Below are positions 29,401 through 34,139 of a DNA stretch of 64,000 nt, one piece after another. Positions within the stretch are counted from its first letter, which is position 1. Every line of letters begins with the position of its first letter. Position numbers and translations under genes: made by a program. Under the pieces are notes generated by a model. That model did no database searches. It had not been told where the DNA came from and saw only the letters and a program-made list of their open reading frames with translations. This DNA comes from Lamellibrachia columna (taxonomy: Eukaryota; Annelida; Polychaeta; Sabellida; Siboglinidae): assembly GCA_963662155.1 (NCBI GenBank), contig OY759261.1:32717459-32781458 (forward strand). Reading direction: 5' to 3'.

Positions 29401-32400
29401 TCATTGAAGCATGACCAATATCTAATTGATTCGTCATAACATTAAGTTTATTTTTAACTTACACAAAACACTTATAAGTTGACACTTGGAATTTGACACT
29501 TATAAGTTGACACTTAGAACTTGACACAGGGAGTTGACAATTAGAAAGTAACATTTTAGTGTTCGGGATTCCCAACAAATAAATCATATGACACTATTGG
29601 TTATAATTTAAATTATACATGTATATGTATTACCACAACACACAGGGTAATTACAACATAATATTGTCAACGTCTACATTATCATAGTGACATCTAGCGG
29701 ATGTGAATAATATCAGAAAGTAAGAACCAAGTATGCATAAGGGTGAGCCCACAATACAGGTCTTCCCTACAGGGAGTGAATGGATTCACAACTCACCCCA
29801 CTAGAAGTAGACCAATATTCACTGATGTCCTTGTAGATTATTAATTGGGGTGAAGAGATCCACAATTTGCCCCATTAGAACTAGACCAATACACACCTAT
29901 GTCCTTGTAGAGTATGGGGGTTAAGAAATTTACAACTTACCCCATTAGAATTAGACCAATACTCACCTATGTCCTTGTAGAGTATGGGGGTTAAGAGATT
30001 TACAACTTACCCCATTAGAATTAGACCAATACTCACCTATGTCCTTGTAGAGTATGGGGTTTAAGAGATCCACAACTCGCCTCATTAGAACAAGACCAAT
30101 ACTCACCTATGTCATTTTAGAGTATGGTGGTGAAAAGACTGACAACTTGCCCCATTAGGTCTTGACTGATACACATCTATCTCCTTGTAGATTATGGGGG
30201 TTAAGAGATCCATAACTCGCCTCATTAGAACTAGACCAATGCTCCTTTTAGAGTATGGGGGTGAAAAGACTGACAACTTGCCCCATTAGGCCTTGACAAA
30301 TACTCACCTATTGGGGTGAAGGGATTCACAACTCACCCCACCATAACTAGACCATTACGCACCTATGTCCTTATAGAGTATTGGGGTGAAGAGATTCACA
30401 ACTCGCCCCACCAGAAGTAGGCCGATGCAGCACATGACATCAAACTGGAGTATGGGACTCTTTTTGGGCCACATATATGGCCAGACCATCTTGCTCTTCT
30501 GCCAGAGTCCCTGCCAGGTGGAGCCGTTACTCGACGACGGTGGTGATGATGACGATGTTGTGCCATGGCCCGGCAGTAGAGCCTGTAATGAGTGTCACAG
30601 CATTGTATCGAGGAGACACAATGACACAATGATAATCATGCTAGCTAAAACATCCCACGGATGTGTATTTTTGCGCCATGTATTATATAAGGGATGAGCC
30701 CAACCAAAGCACTGATGTGCCACTACATGAATTTTTGGGGGGACGGTTGTTCCATTTAACATTGTACATCGATATATTTTTTCCCAAAAGCAGACGTTTT
30801 ATTGTGTAGCGTCATCTAGCATCAACATTTTGAGATCATCCCCGAAATACTTGCAAAATTTTTATTTCTTTTGCAAGCAACACATGTACAAATGAAACTG
30901 CTCACACAAATTTTCCGTATGAAATATCGCTCTGCCCATACGAGAGCTAATACATGCTTAATATTTACTAAAAAGAAAAATATATAAATATATTAAAAAC
31001 TTTCCCAATTTATCAATCGACAAATATATTCAGCCCACTGCTTTGTGGTCTTTGGAGCGATGTACTGATACCAGTAGCAGACCCACAACAAGAATTTGTA
31101 AGATGGCTATCCATACACCAATGAACCAACAAGTGTGAACAAAACTGTCCTGAATAAGGCAACGAGAAGACAAAAAGACGTACCTCCTGGTCACTATTGG
31201 CATTGATGAGAGGGGTTTGTAGAGGCAGACCTGGAGCGAGGAACCCCAGGGCAAACAGCAAGAGGGTGGACACATATCGGAATACCCACAGTCCCAGTCG
31301 GATCTTGTTGGAGTAACTACAACAGTTCAAGAGTTCACAATCTGCACAATTTGTCATTATCAAGTTACTAGTTTTTCTTGTGTGGATACATACCACATGT
31401 GTTTACATACATACCAAAGGCGCCGATTTTTATTCGGCAGCTCCCCAGAGACTATATTTTGTGACCTTTTCTGTACATTTCAATATAACAGAAATAAAAT
31501 AACTTTAACGTCATGCTTGAATAATAAGAAGTATTTCAGTTTTAACTGCAAGATTCATGTACTGCAATTTTGGTAGTTACACATAAATTCCTTGCATGTT
31601 TCAAATTGGAACTAAACAACTCCAAAACTCTGGCAAAACATCATGAGACTTGAAGCCACCACATTGGTAGATATTGCACTTTCTTATGTTCACACGTCAG
31701 TTAATAAAGTCCACACTTCAGTGTACATCCAACACGATCAATAAATGATAAGTTTAATGGCAAAACATTAAACATTACCAACACACAATCTGTGGCAATA
31801 TGGCGAACCATGAGGAGACACTCCTCCTGGGCAAGGTTTACATCGAGCGCCAAGCCAAACGTATGGCGTGCCATACGGTAACAAAGACCAATCACCCAAT
31901 ACTGGCAGTGCCTGTATATAGGCCAAAGTTCTGGATGTTTTTAATATCATCAATCGGTGACGACAGCAAGTGAAACGAAGCACAAATTCAACATTTCTAA
32001 TATGATAGCTGCTCTCCCAGGACAGATAGCATCCCAAGAGTCGCAATGATGACCGAAGCTGAAATGAGTTACTTACGTTCTGTTAGTCCACCACCAGAAG
32101 GAGCTGTACCATGAAAGGAATGCAATGTTCTCAGCGGCGAACGCTATCGTCACAAAAAGAAGCAGCACGAGACCATGCCCCCTGGTGGGTATACTAGGAA
32201 GCATCCGGCGGCGTTCGAGTGATATGATAGCCGCAGTCATGAGCCACGCAATGGCCATGAAGCACGCCACAAGAATCTGATACGGAAAGACCTCTTGAGG
32301 CGCTATCGTCGTCAGCTGCAACACCACGCGCAGTACCGCCTCCATCGCCATGGCGATGGTCAGCGCCAGCTGTACTATGTACAGAAACGAGCTCGGCCTC

Positions 32401-32576
32401 AGAATTGGGTCCAGTTGTGTTGAGTATCGCCGGTAGATGACATACTCGATTCCACCGAACACGACCATGACTCCGAAGAGAACAGAAGCGGTGAGGGTCT
32501 CGATGAAGCATGGTGACAGGCCCTGGTCCACCCAGGCGTCGGACAGGCTCAGGTTGCCTCCGCAGTACGGGGCCAT
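3504..32576 (-). CDS. ABCB6: ABCB6 ortholog, ABC half-transporter, 18 coding exons (gene-level entry)
   Basis: I joined 18 exons by hand: 32576-32077, 31316-31184, 30582-30363, 29322-29176, 28647-28545, 27025-26936, 23361-23240, 22855-22746, 22372-22307, 21270-21065, 19348-19285, 16978-16893, 14951-14789, 14418-14345, 9757-9657, 8726-8614, 5488-5325 and 3642-3504. Every junction is GT/AG and the phases agree, giving 2601 nt and 866 residues; human ABCB6 has 842. The order is TMD0 (about 1-205), ABC membrane domain (about 250-560) and NBD (about 600-840). Walker A is GPSGGGKST at 637-645, the Q-loop glutamine is 685, the signature LSGGE is 741-745, Walker B ends LLDE at 763-766, the D-loop SALD is 769-772 and the H-loop histidine is 797, so the ATPase looks functional. 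The family works as a homodimer and has been placed in the mitochondrial outer membrane and endolysosomes, with porphyrin transport proposed. Similarity to ABCB6 rather than ABCB7 rests on TMD0 and on blocks such as [16 protein letters not shown] and NWFGTYYR. Confidence 0.95.
3643..5324 (-). other. ABCB6 intron 17, no gene
   Basis: No coding signal was found. Positions 3690-3785 carry three degenerate copies of a 'ctcacagagggcg' element, the first about 50 bp from the exon 18 acceptor, and an 'agtaagtg' microsatellite lies near 4005. The short open frames at 4586-4922 have no recognisable family. Confidence 0.6.
5325..5488 (-). CDS. ABCB6: ABCB6 coding exon 17 (residues 767-821, D- and H-loops)
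   Basis: It begins [20 protein letters not shown], continues [20 protein letters not shown] and ends [14 protein letters not shown]. The D-loop SALD and H-loop histidine 797 are present. The acceptor is tttcag and the donor gtaagt, phase 2. Confidence 0.95.
6138..6320. repeat. 44-bp tandem array, about 4 copies
   Basis: A unit containing 'ctagattgttgaaacaagg' and 'ataatgaagcaaatattgtg' is repeated about four times in ABCB6 intron 16. Copies differ by a few substitutions and the last is truncated. Confidence 0.85.
6370..6455. repeat. AT dinucleotide microsatellite
   Basis: Nearly uninterrupted alternating A and T in ABCB6 intron 16; open frames across it are artefacts. Confidence 0.95.
6730..8360 (-). 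pseudogene. Decayed non-LTR retrotransposon (RT and C-terminal part)
   Basis: Read on the minus strand, three disconnected frames resemble a jockey/CR1-superfamily polyprotein in the right order. At 8344-7997 there is an EN-RT linker-like basic stretch. At 7735-7478 there is an RT core with [12 protein letters not shown] and FTDDTNIF, a YxDD box with A replaced by T. At about 7200-6753 there is the C-terminal [15 protein letters not shown] and GVRLWNSQ region. Frameshifts and stops separate them and the endonuclease is missing, so it is a 5'-truncated dead copy. It is clearly a different lineage from the CR1 at 10.5 kb. It lies in ABCB6 intron 16, sense to the gene. Confidence 0.75.
8614..8726 (-). 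CDS. ABCB6: ABCB6 coding exon 16 (residues 729-766, signature and Walker B)
   Basis: It encodes [20 protein letters not shown], then [18 protein letters not shown]. It holds the ABC signature LSGGE (741-745) and Walker B with D765 and catalytic E766. The acceptor is ttgcag and the donor gtcagt, phase 0. Confidence 0.95.
8860..8945. repeat. Terminal fragment of the 313-bp MITE family
   Basis: It begins 'taccgtattcgaactatt' and contains three short tandem versions of 'taataagtgtacatgcc'. The end matches the termini of the full-length MITEs at 20479 and 42339. Confidence 0.6.
9384..9445 (-). repeat. Diverged duplicate of ABCB6 exon 15 3' end in intron 15
   Basis: On the minus strand this reads [12 protein letters not shown] followed by 'gtcagt', against [12 protein letters not shown] and 'gtcagt' at the true exon 15 end. 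About 50 nt are recognisably shared. No acceptor or upstream exon half is seen, so it is a partial exon-plus-donor copy, probably not spliced. Confidence 0.65.
9612..9640 (-). repeat. Short tandem copy of the exon 15 donor end
   Basis: The bases just downstream of exon 15 repeat its last ~25 nt: 'ccgcatcatctccgtcact' here against 'ccgcatcatgtccttcact' in the exon. The donor itself is not preserved (gattt replaces gatggt). Confidence 0.65.
9657..9757 (-). CDS. ABCB6: ABCB6 coding exon 15 (residues 695-729)
   Basis: It encodes [20 protein letters not shown] followed by [15 protein letters not shown], matching human [33 protein letters not shown]. The acceptor is gttgcag; eight further copies of this acceptor and the first exon bases lie upstream at 44-bp spacing. 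The donor is gtcagt, phase 1, and this end is also partly duplicated downstream. Confidence 0.93.
9754..10150 (-). repeat. 44-bp minisatellite built on the ABCB6 exon 15 acceptor
   Basis: Nine units of exactly 44 bp. The first includes the true acceptor; AG/exon-start equivalents follow at 9801, 9845, 9889, 9933, 9977, 10021, 10065 and 10109. On the minus strand each unit contains 'gcatgttgcaggtacaacat' followed by 'tc', i.e. the acceptor plus the first ~11 exon bases. Divergence is a few bases per unit. Because 44 is not divisible by 3, one or two extra units shift the frame. Three (acceptor at 9889) would keep frame, and the ABCB6 frame stays open there. Confidence 0.92.
10248..10480. repeat. 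39-bp tandem array, 6 copies
   Basis: The unit contains 'tgtcttgtgacaactactat' and 'aaactacatctgtcccaac'; copies start at 10248, 10287, 10326, 10365, 10402 and 10441. It abuts the 5' end of the CR1 copy, so the open frame starting at 10209 reads through the array into the element; that fusion is probably accidental. Confidence 0.9.
10545..11114 (+). CDS. CR1 ORF1 remnant: SGNH hydrolase/esterase domain
   Basis: About 190 residues of the CR1 ORF1 esterase domain. Block I is VGDSIVRK (GDS at 10584-10592, nucleophile serine). A GTNN block is at about 10734-10745. The catalytic D-x-x-H is DGLHLS (10995-11012). CR1 ORF1 proteins often carry this domain after an N-terminal zinc-finger or coiled region; nothing like that is visible here, which fits 5' truncation. 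The frame is open upstream to an ATG at 10209 inside the 39-bp array, but those residues are repeat translation. ORF1 stops at 11112-11114, two bases before the ORF2 frame opens with GTG. Confidence 0.85.
   Translation: MIEGVRKRARVFVGDSIVRKTDRVLNKGDDVVVCLPGAKIEAITQRVKNIVGSGKGGSVLVHVGTNNVEREGTTAIVRKYRQLVRTLKQTRVEQVILSGILPVMGRRGHKYRNCRGMAINMLVQKLCMEEEVGFVDLWGSFVGRADMYMKDGLHLSGKGAAVFADKLSAAVDSDLGTMTNIFGSKHSLN
11117..13990 (+). CDS. CR1 ORF2: APE endonuclease and reverse transcriptase
   Basis: An uninterrupted 957-codon frame. The endonuclease motifs are all present: [31 protein letters not shown] and NSDHN. RT follows with [41 protein letters not shown] and [10 protein letters not shown], then the catalytic box as FEDDTKLF where the family has FADD (codon at 13184-13186). 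The C-terminal domain ends with [10 protein letters not shown]. The frame opens with GTG; the first ATG is about 54 codons in, beyond the first endonuclease motif. Translation therefore needs a non-AUG start, reinitiation after ORF1 or an ORF1 read-through, unless the start has been lost. Likely recent, possibly inactivated only by the RT substitution. Confidence 0.93.
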   Translation: MQGGYLEVSQAEQEATSTDKPISNHPKNITEKGYRCVCLNARSIVNKKNELNIMVEDIDPHIIGITESWANIDITDAELGLTGYVMFRKDRIGRRGGGVILYVKESIQAYEIKLEREADCDEAVWCKIVSGNSKLTIGLVYRSPNINEEDNTKIKNAIKEVSKGECIIMGDFNHGHIQWNSLESTGFEDQQFLFLIQDSFLTQHVLEPTRGENVLDIVLSSQKELVDNVKIFEPLGNSDHNQIHFDINVKSESKNKKTYKRNFHKGNYKDMRKYLAKLDWNNMLMNKTAIECWNILKYEIESIIDKFVPFQKQGKRCRKKHLSKEAIRKIMLKQTMWRVYRRTRKDEDYAKYKEALNAATTEIRQSKRSYEQKLACNIKNDSKSFYAYVRSKQNVQDKVGPLEDSAGNIISQGFLMAEDLNGYFSSVFTKEDISSLPVADAKFQGAKSDYLGPLVVTPELVAKKIKAMKDNKSPGVDGIPPKLLMETVEQISIPLARVFNLSLKEGVVPFEWKEANIIPLFKKGSRNKSENYRPVSLTSVICKLLERLIKDHMVDFLVKHKLLNSSQHGFLKARSCLTNMLCFLEEITKWIDVGSPVDIIYLDFQKAFDKVPHQRLLLKLKAHGIGDSITDWIEQWLTDRRQRVVVDGEVSNWKSVLSGVPQGSVLGPILFLIYINDLDDSITSNVLKFEDDTKLFRKVNTDGDKQHLQNDLDRLVKWSEKWQMLFNFGKCKCLHTGHRNLNVNYRMGDTVLGTTVKEKDLGVTISADMKVSEQCGIAASKGNQILGLIRRNITYKGKKLIIPLYKAIVRPHLEYCIQAWRPYRKKDIDTLERIQRRATKMIPELRDLSYEERLKECGLTTLETRRLRGDQIEVFKILNGYENIDRNMFFSLKKDSRTRGHEVKLVKDQCRLDIRKHSFSQRTINEWNKLSTDCVTASSVNMFKNKVDTYLRRAGYK
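14345..14418 (-). CDS. ABCB6: ABCB6 coding exon 14 (residues 671-695, Q-loop)
   Basis: It encodes [20 protein letters not shown] followed by NKDI. The Q-loop glutamine is 685 (human [15 protein letters not shown]). The acceptor is gtcag and the donor gtagcg, phase 2. The opposite-strand CR1 element lies in the intron downstream. Confidence 0.93.
14419..14788 (-). other. ABCB6 intron 13, nothing recognised
   Basis: AT-rich, with no repeat or coding signal beyond short stretches. Confidence 0.7.
14789..14951 (-). CDS. ABCB6: ABCB6 coding exon 13 (residues 616-670, Walker A)
   Basis: It encodes [20 protein letters not shown], then [20 protein letters not shown] and [15 protein letters not shown]. 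Walker [10 protein letters not shown] (637-645) keeps the catalytic lysine 643; human has GPSGAGKST. The acceptor is tacag. The donor is gtgaat after CAT, phase 0. Confidence 0.95.
15003..15165. repeat. AT microsatellite cluster with inverted flanks
   Basis: Blocks of alternating AT with 'atgtat' interruptions. The flanks 'gtggtatgtaagaactacct' (15032) and its near complement around 15171-15191 form an inverted pair, so the cluster can fold back. Confidence 0.85.
15185..15490 (-). repeat. tRNA-derived SINE, near full length
   Basis: On the minus strand, a tRNA-like head has a B box (GGTTCGAATCC complement at about 15427-15437) and an A-box-like stretch near 15470. The body is shared with the SINE at 38442: 'gagtacctggctata', 'ctgcgcagtaattgcagcgt' and 'gaagttgaggtggtgttgga'. 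A 62-bp tandem duplication ('cttcttcacacagggtgggg') abuts its head at 15500-15625. Confidence 0.8.
15500..15700. repeat. 62-bp tandem duplication
   Basis: 'cttcttcacacagggtgggg' followed by 'attcttcc(a/g)gaagaaacc' occurs twice in tandem, then partial related pieces rich in 'gaagaaac'. Open frames on both strands reflect this repeat. Confidence 0.75.
16893..16978 (-). CDS. ABCB6: ABCB6 coding exon 12 (residues 588-616)
   Basis: It encodes [20 protein letters not shown] followed by NVSFHYDP, the first beta strands of the NBD with the A-loop tyrosine (human GRIEFENVHFSYADG). The acceptor is ggtag and the donor gtaaac, phase 2. Confidence 0.92.
16983..17195 (-). repeat. SINE fragment (body only)
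   Basis: Shares the 'cagacctgttcacac', 'acttctgttgaagc' and 'atagccaggtactcat' segments with the other SINEs on this strand, but the tRNA-like head is missing. It begins right after ABCB6 exon 12. Confidence 0.6.
17240..17445. repeat. AT and GGAT/GCAT microsatellites
   Basis: Alternating AT tracts separated twice by 'atggatgg' and 'catgcatgca' runs. Confidence 0.9.
19113..19235 (-). repeat. SINE fragment (tRNA-proximal part)
   Basis: The 'tatacagctgagtgaactga' segment and the stretch that follows correspond to the middle and head of the SINE at 15185-15490. The rest is not recognisable. Confidence 0.5.
19285..19348 (-). CDS. ABCB6: ABCB6 coding exon 11 (residues 566-587)
   Basis: It encodes [20 protein letters not shown] followed by QE, matching human [22 protein letters not shown]. 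This helix links the membrane domain to the NBD. The acceptor is gtcag and the donor gtgagt, phase 0. Confidence 0.93.
19555..19625 (+). repeat. Hairpin repeat with hammerhead-like core
   Basis: 'gtagagctttcgcca' and its near complement 'tggcaaaagctctac' flank a 'gatgaagccatcttggcaag' segment. The same unit, in better condition, is at 49495-49570. It lies in ABCB6 intron 10. Confidence 0.55.
19950..20065. repeat. 15-bp tandem array
   Basis: 'agatggtgagcacaa'-type units, about seven to eight copies, in ABCB6 intron 10. Confidence 0.85.
20479..20791. mobile_element. 313-bp MITE, full length (copy A)
   Basis: The ends are inverted: 'taccatatttgacttaataa' at the left and the complement of 'taccgtatttgatatattaa' at the right, with TA at both edges as in TA-targeting Tc1/mariner-type elements. 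An internal hairpin is formed by 'acaactgaaaagtgg' and 'acttttcagttgt'. Copy B at 42339-42652 is 314 bp in the opposite orientation. No ORF, so non-autonomous. Confidence 0.75.
21065..21270 (-). CDS. ABCB6: ABCB6 coding exon 10 (residues 498-566)
   Basis: It begins [18 protein letters not shown], continues through a hydrophobic helix to [20 protein letters not shown] and ends [10 protein letters not shown]. The human blocks EWKSSASLVLLNQTQN, VGDYVLFGTYIIQLY and [10 protein letters not shown] align throughout. The acceptor is ctacag; the acceptor plus the first ~37 nt are tandemly copied four times upstream in the intron. The donor is gtaggt, phase 2. Confidence 0.94.
21234..21552 (-). repeat. 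64-bp minisatellite built on the ABCB6 exon 10 acceptor
   Basis: Five units at 21234, 21298, 21362, 21426 and 21489. The first is the real 5' end of exon 10; the other four lie upstream in intron 9. Each copies ~37 nt of exon ('gagtggaagtcgaatgcgtc' and neighbours), the 'cacag' acceptor or a close variant, and ~27 nt of intron. Copies differ by 10-15%. Confidence 0.92.
22307..22372 (-). CDS. ABCB6: ABCB6 coding exon 9 (residues 476-497)
   Basis: A 66-nt exon encoding [18 protein letters not shown] plus LKFQ, almost identical to human [18 protein letters not shown]. It is phase 0 at both ends. The acceptor is ttgtag and the donor gtaaga. It is too short to stand out as an ORF. Confidence 0.93.
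22746..22855 (-). CDS. ABCB6: ABCB6 coding exon 8 (residues 439-475)
   Basis: It encodes [20 protein letters not shown] followed by [17 protein letters not shown]. This is the conserved [10 protein letters not shown]...[10 protein letters not shown] block of the ABCB6/7 family. The donor that keeps frame is gtgcag after ACG, a weak 5' splice site; no better GT fits the protein alignment. Confidence 0.9.
23120..23262 (-). repeat. ~33-bp minisatellite built on the ABCB6 exon 7 donor
   Basis: The real exon end is at 23240 ('cttgtatctag' then gtaagt on the minus strand). Copies of exon end plus donor follow with exon/intron edges at 23206, 23173 and 23141, spaced 34, 33 and 32 bp. Two of the three copies keep gtaagt and one has gtaaat. 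Confidence 0.88.
23240..23361 (-). CDS. ABCB6: ABCB6 coding exon 7 (residues 398-439)
   Basis: It encodes [20 protein letters not shown], then [21 protein letters not shown]: two membrane helices. The human counterpart is [20 protein letters not shown]. The acceptor is tttcag and the donor gtaagt, phase 1. The last ~22 nt and the donor are repeated three more times downstream in the intron. Confidence 0.93.
23362..26935 (-). other. ABCB6 intron 6, no gene
   Basis: The largest repeat-poor intron. At 25245-25780 there are three diverged tandem copies of a ~185-bp unit ('ttattcctagta' and 'gcaataagatg' landmarks). Short open frames elsewhere show no recognisable domain. Confidence 0.6.
26936..27025 (-). 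CDS. ABCB6: ABCB6 coding exon 6 (residues 368-398)
   Basis: It encodes [20 protein letters not shown] followed by [10 protein letters not shown], matching human [24 protein letters not shown]. This is the coupling-helix region shared with ABCB7 and HMT1 proteins. The acceptor is tttcag and the donor gtaggt, phase 2. Confidence 0.93.
27026..28544 (-). other. ABCB6 intron 5, nothing recognised
   Basis: AT-rich sequence without clear repeats; the short open frames at 27096-27640 have no family signature. Confidence 0.6.
28545..28647 (-). CDS. ABCB6: ABCB6 coding exon 5 (residues 334-368)
   Basis: It encodes [20 protein letters not shown] followed by [14 protein letters not shown], aligning with human [23 protein letters not shown]...FSHLH. 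This is the intracellular loop of the membrane domain. The acceptor is gtgcag and the donor gtgaga, phase 2. Confidence 0.93.
29176..29322 (-). CDS. ABCB6: ABCB6 coding exon 4 (residues 285-334)
   Basis: The exon encodes [21 protein letters not shown], then [15 protein letters not shown]. The FLQGGG block is diagnostic for ABCB6 (human VFLKFLQGGGTGS). The acceptor is ttccag and the donor gtgagt, phase 1. The S/T-rich front differs from the human stretch (LLTEKAPW) and is longer. Confidence 0.93.
29773..30380 (-). repeat. 70-bp minisatellite built on the ABCB6 exon 3 donor
   Basis: Starting from the true exon 3 end (30363), about eight further units run into intron 3; five consecutive ones have exactly 70-bp spacing ('gtcc/gtca/ctcc' landmark at 29901, 29971, 30041, 30111, 30181). 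Each carries ~55 nt of exon (coding [13 protein letters not shown] in the original) and ~15 nt of intron. Several keep a better donor consensus (gtgagt) than the real site (gtgcgt). The copies nearest the exon are shortened by deletions. Confidence 0.92.
30363..30582 (-). CDS. ABCB6: ABCB6 coding exon 3 (residues 212-285)
   Basis: A serine/proline-rich linker leads into [19 protein letters not shown], then the first helix of the ABC membrane domain, ending [11 protein letters not shown]. The human equivalent ends in VLVPIFYRNI. The donor is gtgcgt (phase 1). The last ~55 nt plus this donor are copied about eight times in the adjoining intron (see the repeat at 29773-30362). Confidence 0.93.
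31184..31316 (-). CDS. ABCB6: ABCB6 coding exon 2 (residues 167-211)
   Basis: The exon encodes [17 protein letters not shown] followed by a hydrophobic span and LAPGLPLQ, matching the last TMD0 helix of ABCB6 (human LRYVVSG...LWAPGL). The acceptor is ttgtag and the donor is gtacgt after GAG, phase 0. Confidence 0.93.
32077..32576 (-). CDS. ABCB6: ABCB6 coding exon 1 (residues 1-167, TMD0)
   Basis: The start ATG at 32576 lies in a strong context (A at -3, G at +4). It is followed by the ABCB6-type opening with DQGLSPCF near residue 17, then several hydrophobic spans separated by charged loops, ending in [11 protein letters not shown] and a WWW cluster. That ending is an ABCB6 TMD0 hallmark. 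The donor is gtaagt after AGA AC (phase 2). Upstream, an AG acceptor at about 32633 suggests that a 5' UTR intron exists. The 56 nt of leader between it and the ATG contain two short upstream ATGs, both terminating before the main start. Confidence 0.94.
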
Positions 32577-32632
32577 GGTAGCCAGTGGTTTGACCCTCAG
32601 TGATCACAAGATGTCATGGGTCATCACTGGAT
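32577..32632 (-). promoter_or_regulatory. ABCB6: ABCB6 5' UTR part of exon, with two short uORFs
   Basis: It lies between a plausible 'tttcag' acceptor at 32633 and the ATG. ATGs occur upstream of the main start, each ending in a TGA within the leader. A promoter or untranslated first exon was not identified. Confidence 0.4.
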
Positions 32633-32988
32633 CTGAAACAGGAAAGAACACAAATTATTAGTGGGCACAGACCACAGTGCATTTTCCCATTGGTGTCTGA
32701 TTATAAGAAAACTGGATCATAAAAAATTCTGGATACAAATTCACAGTCACATACCTACCTTCAGCAGCTTTTTAAATCATGTCGCAAACATGCCTACCTT
32801 CAAAATTAGCAGTTTTTGCCAAATATTAATACTTCATTTACTTATACACCTACCGGTGTCTCAGGAACGTCATCACCAAAACACCTCTTCAAATCTGCTT
32901 CATACTGCACAATCTCACTGCCATTGGTGCAACAGTCTGAACATTCCAACCTTGCTGGCTCAATAGAGTTGCTTCTTGGTAAATAAAA

Positions 32989-33249
32989 TCACTGAAATCG
33001 GTTAAATTGTGAATTTTTAGGAACTACATGTCTACACCTGTAACACTTCCGGAAGCCTAACTGTGGCCTGACCTCTACTGCTCTCACGGTTCCAGTTTGC
33101 ATGGGTATGTACGGCTCTCCGTTTTCTATGACCATTTGTTCATGGAAGCGGTCTGCTACGGTTCCAGTATGAGAGATTGGCAGTTGTCTACGCTTGACAG
33201 AGGGGAGAAGTAAACTCCTAATATTGTTAAATGCACCGACAGCTAACAT
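32989..33249 (-). CDS. Hypothetical 86-residue protein or exon
   Basis: An ATG-to-TGA frame with a basic N-terminus (MLAVGAFNNIRSLLLPSVKR) that could be a mitochondrial presequence. It is followed by a mixed-composition segment including TVADRFHEQMVIENGEPYIP, GTVRAVEVRPQLGF and a CYRC pair. Composition is protein-like and unlike the surrounding repeats, and GC is higher. A gtgtag donor-like site follows the codons for GFRKCY, so it may be an exon, possibly of a gene ending or starting upstream of ABCB6. I do not recognise a family; it could also be chance. Confidence 0.35.
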   Translation of the reverse strand: MLAVGAFNNIRSLLLPSVKRRQLPISHTGTVADRFHEQMVIENGEPYIPMQTGTVRAVEVRPQLGFRKCYRCRHVVPKNSQFNRFQ

Positions 33250-33324
33250 ACGTCAACAACAAGCAACTACCTAAGTTTTATTTTAAGAAAATAAACTACA
33301 GCAGCCTGAATACAAAGAATGTGG

Positions 33325-33475
33325 GTCACTGTGGGTTCTATAGTGGGGGGGTCACAATTTTATTGTGGGAGGGTCACAATTCTATAGTGGGGGCTCACAT
33401 TCTATAGTGGGGAGTCACAATTCTATAGTGGGGGATCACAATTCAATGTTATAGAAAAGTAACCCCCATAGAATG
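33325..33475. repeat. 'gtgggggtcacaattctata' tandem array
   Basis: About six degenerate ~22-bp units. Related single units recur at 33875-33910 and beside the AT tracts (33970-34010, 34130-34175). Confidence 0.8.
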
Positions 33476-33911
33476 TTGACCCCCAACGCTAATTACTTGT
33501 TGTCCATACTGCAAATTAAATATATAAATTCTACTTATATTTTGGCTTTGCATGTAACATGTTAAAATATGTGTTATGCATGCACGAGAATAGCTTATAT
33601 ATAAACATTTTAATAACACAATCAGAATTAATAAAAATGTTGTGTATTAAATATAACAATGAAATACATGTTAATGCAGGAATTTATTATATTTAACTAA
33701 ATACCAAAATACCAAATGGTTATATTACATTGGGACCATGGTGCGTATGCGGGAATGATGAACTTCATAAAATTTTTTTTTTTCATTATCCCCATCGATG
33801 TATTAAGAGATATGCCTCTAATCAATCTCCAAACTCCTAACCACTTCTTATGTTCCAACATAATTTTTTAGGATTGGGTCACAATTCTATAGTGGGGGTC
33901 ACATTTCAATT

Positions 33912-34139
<228 letters not shown>

